Source: Syntrophales bacterium | GTDB lineage: Bacteria > Desulfobacterota > Syntrophia > Syntrophales > UBA2210 | Assembly: GCA_023230565.1 (NCBI GenBank) | Contig: JALNXD010000022.1 | Coordinates: 1 to 48,785 of the forward strand | Length of the DNA stretch: 48,785 bases | Direction: 5' to 3' | Shown: positions 43,618-48,785 of the stretch, piece after piece | Layout of the letters: each line of letters starts with the position of its first letter | Position numbering within the stretch: position 1 is the stretch's first letter | Notes under the pieces: generated by a model | What the model was told of the DNA's origin: nothing | Databases searched by the model: none | Seen by the model: only the letters and a program-made list of their open reading frames with translations | Program-made: the position numbers and the translations under genes

Positions 43618-44599
43618 TCAATACCTCACCTTTTCTCAACCAGCAGCTGAGAGTATGACCATCATTTATTTCGACCCGGGGCGGATATTCTTTTCGGCAG
43701 ATTTCCATTGCCCGGGGACACCGCGGTGCAAAACTGCATCCCGAATCAAGGGTGCGAAGATCCGGAGGCTGCCCTTCAATCGCATACAGCCGGTTTTGTC
43801 TCATTCCCGCTTTGGGAAGCGATTTCATGAGTGCCGCCGTATATGGATGTTCCGGGTTGTCAAAGAGTTCAACCGTCCCTGCCATTTCCACGATTTTGCC
43901 CGCATACATTACAGCCACCCGGTCACATGCCTTTGCAACGATGCCGAAGTCATGAGTAACGATAATCATGGAAAGATTTGATGTATGCTGAATCTCTTTG
44001 AGCAGCCTTAAAAACTGCGCTTGAATGGTCACATCCAGCGAGGTTGTCGGTTCGTCTGCGATCAGTATTTTCGGCCGGCATGCAAGCACCATCCCTCCTA
44101 CAATGCGTTGTCTCATGCCTCCGCTCATCTGATGAGGATATTCCTTCATACGGACCTCCGGAGAAGGAATTCTTACGAGATTGAGCATCTCTCTTACCTT
44201 CTCCCGGAGTCCTTCCCCTTTCAGTTTCTGATGAATTTGCAGGGGCTCTGCCACCTGATCGCCGATGGTGAAAAGAGGATTGAGAGATGTCATGGGATCC
44301 TGCAGTATCATCGATATTTCAGCACCCCGTATCCTGTCCATCTCCTCTTCCGATTTCAAAAGCAGATCCGAACCGCCAAACAGGATCTCTCCTCCCACGA
44401 TTACGCCTGCAGGCGCCGGCACAAGCCTTATGATTGAAAAGCAGCTTATGCTTTTCCCGCAGCCCGATTCTCCCACAAGTCCCAGCGTCTCTCCCTCGCC
44501 CAGTTCATAGCTGACTCCGTCAACGGCTTTCACTACTCCCCGCCTGGTATAAAAGTAGGTCCTGAGGTTTTTGACTTCCAATATGGGTTTCATCTTCAT
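43610..44599 (-). CDS. Dipeptide/oligopeptide ABC transporter ATPase, OppD/DppD type
   Basis: A 329-residue ATPase pairing with OppF. Motifs: Walker A GESGCGKS (43-50), ILQDPMTSLNP, MSGGMRQR signature (the Met for Leu and Met for Gln forms are normal in OppD), ILIADEPTTSLD and VTHDFGI. The C-terminal Cys-rich region (CSFAPRCPRAMEIC) is conserved as in OppF. The start is the ATG at 44599, preceded at a distance by GGAG; the frame opens as far as a TTG at 44653 inside oppC, which is less likely. It lies 28 bases after the oppC stop. Confidence 0.9.
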   Translation of the reverse strand: MKMKPILEVKNLRTYFYTRRGVVKAVDGVSYELGEGETLGLVGESGCGKSISCFSIIRLVPAPAGVIVGGEILFGGSDLLLKSEEEMDRIRGAEISMILQDPMTSLNPLFTIGDQVAEPLQIHQKLKGEGLREKVREMLNLVRIPSPEVRMKEYPHQMSGGMRQRIVGGMVLACRPKILIADEPTTSLDVTIQAQFLRLLKEIQHTSNLSMIIVTHDFGIVAKACDRVAVMYAGKIVEMAGTVELFDNPEHPYTAALMKSLPKAGMRQNRLYAIEGQPPDLRTLDSGCSFAPRCPRAMEICRKEYPPRVEINDGHTLSCWLRKGEVLND

Positions 44600-44627
44600 G
44601 AGGCATATCTTTCTCCAGGCGCAATAA

Positions 44628-45536
44628 TCATATCTGCCTGAACTTAGGGTCAAGCCTGATGCGCAGCCAGTCCCCCAGAAAATTGCAGCTCAAAACGACC
44701 AGCATAATAGCGACTCCCGGCCAGAAGGCAATCCACCACGCGTCGTAGATGTATCCTCTGCCTTCCGCGCACATGGACCCCCAGGCGGGTTCCGGAACCG
44801 GAACGCCAAGACCGAGAAAGCTGAGAGAGGCCTCCGTAATGATGACCATGCCGAGCTGGAGGGTCGCCAAAATAATTAGTGTGTTGACGATATTCGGGAA
44901 TATATGACGAAACATTATGCGCACCGGGCTTGCGCCTGCAATTACGGCTAAGCGGATAAAATCGCCCTCTTTCACACGCAGTACCTCCCCCCGAAGCACC
45001 CGTGCATAACTTGCCCATCCCAGCACTATCAAAATTATAATGATATTCTCCTTGCTCGGACCCAGAACTGCTGCCAGTACTATGGCAACCATCAAATAGG
45101 GCATCGATAAAACGATATCGCACAGTCTCATCAGAGCGGCATCGATCCTGCCGCCGATATACCCTGAAAGAAGCGCGACCAGGGTACCCAGAAGCCCGGC
45201 TACGATAATGACCGAAAACCCGACCTCGATTGAAACCCCTGCCCCGCAGATCAGACGGCTCAGTATATCCCGCCCCAGATGATCCGTCCCCAGAAGGTAT
45301 GTCGCCGTCCCGGTTTCCTCCCAGAATGGCGGGAGCAGAACCGCCCTCAGATTCGTTCTCAAAGGATCGTGAGGGGAAATAAAATCCCCGAAGATACCTG
45401 TAATGACAAACAGCAACAGCAGGCCTATCGAAAAAAGAGGCAGTTCACGGGCATGCAGCACCATCGCCCACAGACGCGCACCGCTTTCCTGCCGTGATGT
45501 CCCGTCCACTGCGGTACTTTGTACAGAAATGCTCAT
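44628..45536 (-). CDS. Dipeptide/oligopeptide ABC transporter permease, OppC/DppC type
   Basis: A 302-residue inner-membrane permease with an N-terminal cytoplasmic tail, first helix at about 35-55, and the DppC N-terminal signature DFISPHDPLRTN followed by LLGTDHLGRDILSR. The EAA-like loop is at about 200-225 (LAVIAGASPVRIMFRHIFPN), and SFLGLGVPVPEPAWG is the usual C-terminal motif. AAAGGA lies just upstream of the ATG. It is 18 bases downstream of oppB and 28 upstream of oppD. Confidence 0.93.
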   Translation of the reverse strand: MSISVQSTAVDGTSRQESGARLWAMVLHARELPLFSIGLLLLFVITGIFGDFISPHDPLRTNLRAVLLPPFWEETGTATYLLGTDHLGRDILSRLICGAGVSIEVGFSVIIVAGLLGTLVALLSGYIGGRIDAALMRLCDIVLSMPYLMVAIVLAAVLGPSKENIIIILIVLGWASYARVLRGEVLRVKEGDFIRLAVIAGASPVRIMFRHIFPNIVNTLIILATLQLGMVIITEASLSFLGLGVPVPEPAWGSMCAEGRGYIYDAWWIAFWPGVAIMLVVLSCNFLGDWLRIRLDPKFRQI

Positions 45537-45554
45537 CGTCTTTCCTTTGTGAAA

Positions 45555-46472
45555 TTATTGATACCGGATACGCGGATCAATATAGGCATACAGAACATCC
45601 ACCATGAGATTCACGAAAATAAAAAAGGACGCCCCTATAAGAACAGTGGTCTGAACCAGGGGGAAGTCCCGGGTAAAGATCGCTTCCACCACCAGCCTCC
45701 CCACTCCGGGCCAGTTGAACACCGTCTCGGTGATCACGGTTCCGTTGAGCATGAACACAAAGTTCAGCGAACCCAGGGTCAGGATCGGAATGGTTGCATT
45801 TTTCAATGCATGCCTCAGTATGATGCCCGACCGTGAAACACCCTTTATTTTTGCCATTTTTATGTAGTCCCGATCCAGTTCATCGAGCATGGACGATCGT
45901 GTCAGGCGGGCAATTGATGCCGTAAAGAACCATCCCAGTGTTATGGCAGGCATGATCAAATGCTCCCATGATCCCATGCCCGACGTAGGAAGCCATCTCA
46001 GTTTGACTGAAAAAAGATACATCAGCATGAGTCCCAGCCAGAACACGGGCAGCGCTTGCCCCATAAGCGCAAATATTTTACCGAACTGATCAAACCATCT
46101 CCCTACGTGCACCGCCGATAAGATTCCGAATGAAAGACCTATAATAATAGTTATGACCATGGAAGCCCCCGCTAAAAGGAGCGTATTGGGAAACCGGTCC
46201 AACCATATCGCAATGCAGGGCTTGTCCCACTTGAAGGATCTTCCGAATTCACCGCTCAAGATATCGGCAAGAAAAATACCATATTGGACATGAAGGGGTT
46301 TCGTAAGCCCCATGATCTCTCTCATTTCCTGAATGTCCCGGGGAGTGGCATCGGGCGGCGCCATAAGAAGCGCAGGGTCGCCGCTCAACTGGGTAAGCAT
46401 GAATACGATTAAAGTAACGGCAAACAGGGAAACGAACGCCTGAACCAGGCGCTTGAGAATATATCGCTTCAT
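45555..46472 (-). CDS. Dipeptide/oligopeptide ABC transporter permease, OppB/DppB type
   Basis: A 305-residue permease. It begins RYILKRLVQAFVSLFAVTLIVF, the standard OppB first helix, then LSGDPALLM. The coupling loop has MAKIKGVSRSGIILRHALKN, and the C-terminus carries FNWPGVGRLVVEAIFTRDFPLVQ. The start is the ATG at 46472; a TTG two codons earlier is possible. The ribosome site is weak (ACAGG), and a long hairpin lies just upstream, so expression is probably lower than that of OppA. A remnant of a second oppB survives at 30188-30242. Confidence 0.92.
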   Translation of the reverse strand: MKRYILKRLVQAFVSLFAVTLIVFMLTQLSGDPALLMAPPDATPRDIQEMREIMGLTKPLHVQYGIFLADILSGEFGRSFKWDKPCIAIWLDRFPNTLLLAGASMVITIIIGLSFGILSAVHVGRWFDQFGKIFALMGQALPVFWLGLMLMYLFSVKLRWLPTSGMGSWEHLIMPAITLGWFFTASIARLTRSSMLDELDRDYIKMAKIKGVSRSGIILRHALKNATIPILTLGSLNFVFMLNGTVITETVFNWPGVGRLVVEAIFTRDFPLVQTTVLIGASFFIFVNLMVDVLYAYIDPRIRYQ

Positions 46473-46501
46473 AAACAAAACCTGTTTTTGTGAAGAGGCA
46501 T

Positions 46502-46538
46502 AGGAGCATTCGAGAGAACATGTTCTCCCGATGCTCCT
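46502..46538 (-). promoter_or_regulatory. Intra-operon stem-loop between oppA and oppB
   Basis: Arms AGGAGCATTCGAGAGAAC (46502-46519) and its near-complement (46522-46538), one bulge and one mismatch, with a 2-nt loop. No T-run follows, so it is more likely an mRNA processing or stabilising element that keeps the binding-protein message in excess over the permease genes, a common design in binding-protein operons. Confidence 0.6.
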
Positions 46539-46575
46539 CAGCCGTGTATGCGTAAAAAGAAGTTATTAGCTTACA

Positions 46576-48126
46576 TCATTCGTTGATCTGCAGCCTCTCG
46601 AAACCGATGGGAAAGACAACACCGGGAGCACCCGGAAATTCTTTGATCCGCGGGCCTGCTCCCAAAGGTGTATGATACGACCACAGCGGAAGTCTCATCT
46701 TCTGCTCCAGCAAAATCTCATCTACCTGGCGAGCCGATTTTGCGATTGCTTCGTTGTCAGTGGCGTTCAAAAGCTCGCCCATGGTTTTTTTCACTTCCGG
46801 TGTCGCCAGATTATGAGACCATGTTCCTATGATATGACTCTCAAGGGCGACATAGGGGTGGCTTCTTCCCACCCACCAGGGGCCGGAACCGTAGCCGATG
46901 CCCTTGAATTTGCCCCCCACGAAGGATGCTGCCCAGGTCCCGTGCTCCGGCGTATCCATCTTGGCTCGAATACCTACATCGGCCAGTTGCTGAAGCATCG
47001 CCTCAAACCATTCCTTTATAGTGGGATCGCTCGTAAGCACCGTATCGAACCCGTTGGCATATCCGGCTTCTGCCAAAAGTTTCTTTGCTTTTTCCGGATC
47101 ATAGGCTGGGGGCTTTTGCTCGGGATCGAATCCTGGATGATGCGGGGCCAGAAAACTTCCCCATGGCGTCAGAGCGCCATGGCCTACGGCATCTGCAATT
47201 CCTTTTCTGTCAATGGCGAGGCTTGTCGCCAATCGGACGCGCGGATCCTTGAATGGGCTGTCCCCGGGCTGAGACACTGCAAAGAACACCATGGTCGGAA
47301 GAAAAGTATGTTGATTCCAGAGCACCCGCAATTTCGGATCCCGCTTGACGAGAGGGACATGAATCGCTGAAAGTCCTATCAAGTCGGCTTCCCCCGTCTT
47401 CAGCATGGCCAATCGCGTCGAGTGTTCCGGAACGACTTTCACCGTAAGCTTTTTGATATGGGGAGTCTGGCGATGGTGGTTTTCAACCGCTTCGACTTCG
47501 AAAAAGACCTCCCTTTCGAACTTTACTACCCTGAACGGCCCCGTTCCGACCGGTTTGGCGGCAAAACCTTGATCGCCCACTTTTTCGATGTACGCTTTGG
47601 GAACTATGGCAAGGTACTCGAAACTCCGGTCAAAGAATGCAGGGTATGGCGCTTTCAGATTCAGACGAACATGATATTCGTCCACTATTTCAACGGATTC
47701 GATATTGCGCCTCATTTCGGGACCGAATACGAAACGCATATCTTCCCGCATGGCACGCTCGAGACTGAATTTTACATCCTGGGCGGAAAAAGAATCTCCA
47801 TTATGAAATTTTACCTCCTTGCGAAGGAAAAAATCTATCCTGGACCAGTCATCGGCAATTTTCCAGGATTCCGCCAGTGCCGGGCGCAGGATGCCTTTCT
47901 CATCTTTTGTTACCAGGCCTTCGAATGCGAGGCTTATGAGAGTCGTGCACGATGAACCGATGGCCGTATGGGGGTCGAAGGCCGTGCGCATTTCCCACGA
48001 TCCTGTTGCCTGCACAAAGACGACTTCGCCTTTGGGAGCAGCCTGAACCGGGGACCCGGGATACGCAGTCAACCCTGCTATCAATGCAGCCGCTACGGAA
48101 AACACTTTCCAGAAATGCGTCTTCAT
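46576..48126 (-). CDS. Dipeptide/oligopeptide-type substrate-binding protein (family 5), copy 2
   Basis: A 516-residue SBP_bac_5 protein, nearly identical to copy 1 at 30250-31800 and equal in length. The signal peptide ends near VQA-APKGEV. Differences are scattered (for example KKLTVKV against KNLTVKV, WFEAMLQQL against FFEAMLQQL), which suggests duplication followed by mild drift. The start ATG at 48126 follows AAAGGAGG; a TTG one codon earlier is ignored. Here the protein has a complete permease/ATPase set downstream, so this is the functional parent locus. Upstream, 47 bases away, ends a truncated LivJ gene. Ligand unknown. Confidence 0.92.
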   Translation of the reverse strand: MKTHFWKVFSVAAALIAGLTAYPGSPVQAAPKGEVVFVQATGSWEMRTAFDPHTAIGSSCTTLISLAFEGLVTKDEKGILRPALAESWKIADDWSRIDFFLRKEVKFHNGDSFSAQDVKFSLERAMREDMRFVFGPEMRRNIESVEIVDEYHVRLNLKAPYPAFFDRSFEYLAIVPKAYIEKVGDQGFAAKPVGTGPFRVVKFEREVFFEVEAVENHHRQTPHIKKLTVKVVPEHSTRLAMLKTGEADLIGLSAIHVPLVKRDPKLRVLWNQHTFLPTMVFFAVSQPGDSPFKDPRVRLATSLAIDRKGIADAVGHGALTPWGSFLAPHHPGFDPEQKPPAYDPEKAKKLLAEAGYANGFDTVLTSDPTIKEWFEAMLQQLADVGIRAKMDTPEHGTWAASFVGGKFKGIGYGSGPWWVGRSHPYVALESHIIGTWSHNLATPEVKKTMGELLNATDNEAIAKSARQVDEILLEQKMRLPLWSYHTPLGAGPRIKEFPGAPGVVFPIGFERLQINE

Positions 48127-48173
48127 CAAAAATCGCCTCCTTTACGTAATAGTCCTGCGTTCTGTTCTTGTAT

Positions 48174-48684
48174 CTACTTTTTTTGGCATCGCTCCAGGTC
48201 CGCCGGAGGATCGGCTGTAGCGAATTCGGCGGGAACAACAAAGGGTTTTCCCGGTGCCGCGGCATTTTCATAATATGGATTCGGATATACATACTCAGCC
48301 ACATATACATCACGCACTACCTGGTGATCGCAGGGGCGCATATGGACTATGCCGTTGAGGGATTTATAGGTATCTCCTTCCCAGGTCTGGATTATTTTTT
48401 CAGAGTCCGTACTTCCTGCTCTCTCAACAACATCCCACATCCAATAACCCATCACCATAGTTTTCGCTCCGGCCCCGAGCGGCCATACCCACATTACCGT
48501 ATCATAGGGTGATTTCCACTTAATCGCTGAAGAATGCCAGATGTCTATAAATTTGTTCATTTCCGGAGTATCGATCGTCATATGATGATCGTTCAGATTG
48601 ACCATTCCTTTCGAACCTTCAACACCGACAGCTACAAGCTGCGCCGGCGCATCCATGTAGATGTTTGACGTAAGATGCTTTGAA
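48174..48684 (-). pseudogene. LivJ-type binding protein, 5' part removed by an insertion element
   Basis: The last ~165 codons of a Peripla_BP_6 protein closely matching the C-terminal third of LivJ-5 (28274-29620): shared blocks include VGVEGSKG, DHHMTIDTPEMNKFIDIW, GYWMWDVVERAGSTDSEKII and PADLERC. Similarity stops just before NIYMDAP, where a transposase-bearing sequence begins. The stated upper end is approximate, since codons just inside the junction still read in frame. The Met at 48656 is an internal residue, not a start. No secretion signal remains, so the product could not reach the periplasm. Confidence 0.75.
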
Positions 48685-48785
48685 TGGACACCAAAAGTGC
48701 TGTAAAAAGAGATGATGGAGGTGTCTAAATGGAAAGAATTCCCAATGCAGTATACACAAAGGAGCTTCGGGAAGAAGCTGTGAAA
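48685..48785 (+). mobile_element. Left end of an insertion sequence, probably IS3 family (cut by window edge)
   Basis: The element appears to start with TGGACACC at 48685 (TGAATGG at 48681 is an alternative) immediately upstream of a ribosome site and a transposase start. It interrupts the LivJ gene on its left. The right end, second terminal repeat and any target duplication are outside the window, so the boundary and family remain provisional. Confidence 0.6.
48729..48785 (+). CDS. Transposase OrfA-like N-terminus, 3' end missing
   Basis: The ATG at 48729 follows GGAGGTG (48717-48723) by five bases and reads MERIPNAVYTKELREEAVK to the end of the window. The YTKELREEAVK segment is the beginning of the helix-turn-helix typical of IS3-family OrfA (Transposase_8) proteins. 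Only 19 codons are visible. It runs opposite to the disrupted LivJ gene. Confidence 0.6.
   Translation, partial: MERIPNAVYTKELREEAVK

Noticed and set aside
1..48785. CRISPR arrays, tRNA, rRNA or a replication origin
   Set aside because: No regularly spaced direct repeats, no cloverleaf-like or rRNA segments, and no dnaA-box cluster were seen on reading both strands.

Overview
The window looks like an accessory, uptake-rich segment of an anaerobic Gram-negative bacterium, most probably a member of the Desulfobacterota (former Deltaproteobacteria) or a similar syntroph. Pointers are two oxygen-sensitive glycyl radical enzymes, many periplasmic binding proteins, sigma-54 activators of the Fis-HTH type, a pabB-pabC fusion and palindromic repeats beginning GGGGACGGGTTCAC. 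No ribosomal, tRNA or other marker gene is present, so the taxonomy is an inference from gene content.

Layout. (1) 2-4255, plus strand: a CUT1-type carbohydrate ABC transporter (binding protein cut by the window edge, two permeases, MalK-like ATPase). (2) 4522-8352, minus: a Tat-exported amidohydrolase and a fused aminodeoxychorismate synthase/lyase bracketed by two palindromic repeats. (3) 8688-14715, minus: a GC-rich five-gene operon with a tri-haem cytochrome c, a PQQ-dependent dehydrogenase carrying a lanthanide-type Asp, two proteins with repeats resembling cell-wall-binding repeat 2, and a small membrane protein. (4) 14902-29620: two glycyl radical enzymes interleaved with five LivJ-type binding proteins and one divergent sigma-54 activator. 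(5) 30250-38274: an acyl-CoA ligase plus family-5 (OppA-type) binding protein operon, two near-identical LivJ genes with strong terminators, and an orphan LivF whose ABC signature is degenerate. (6) 38467-48126: a second sigma-54 activator, a second acyl-CoA ligase and a complete Dpp/Opp transporter. (7) 48174-48785: a LivJ gene truncated by what appears to be an IS3-family element.

How it may work together. Seven intact LivJ-type binding proteins, a truncated eighth and a decayed ninth occur with no LivH, LivM or LivG. With the OppA copies, two acyl-CoA ligases and two CxE-type glycyl radical enzymes, this suggests uptake or sensing of organic acids followed by CoA activation and radical chemistry. 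The substrate cannot be read from the sequence.

The strongest undescribed signal is regulatory. Four separate promoters (upstream of the LivJ genes starting at 23081, 26303 and 29620, and of the ligase starting at 33514) each have a sigma-54 -24/-12 element, an IHF-like site 4-6 bp away, and an 11-bp dyad TGCAT-N-ATGCA placed exactly 64 bp upstream of the -24 box. Tandem copies of related sites with 19-20 bp phasing occur at three further places. This defines a local sigma-54 regulon, probably served by the activator at 26592-28022. The same region carries scars of gene duplication and decay: an oppB remnant next to one oppA copy, a LivJ remnant with stop codons, and a 31-nt hairpin repeated three times.
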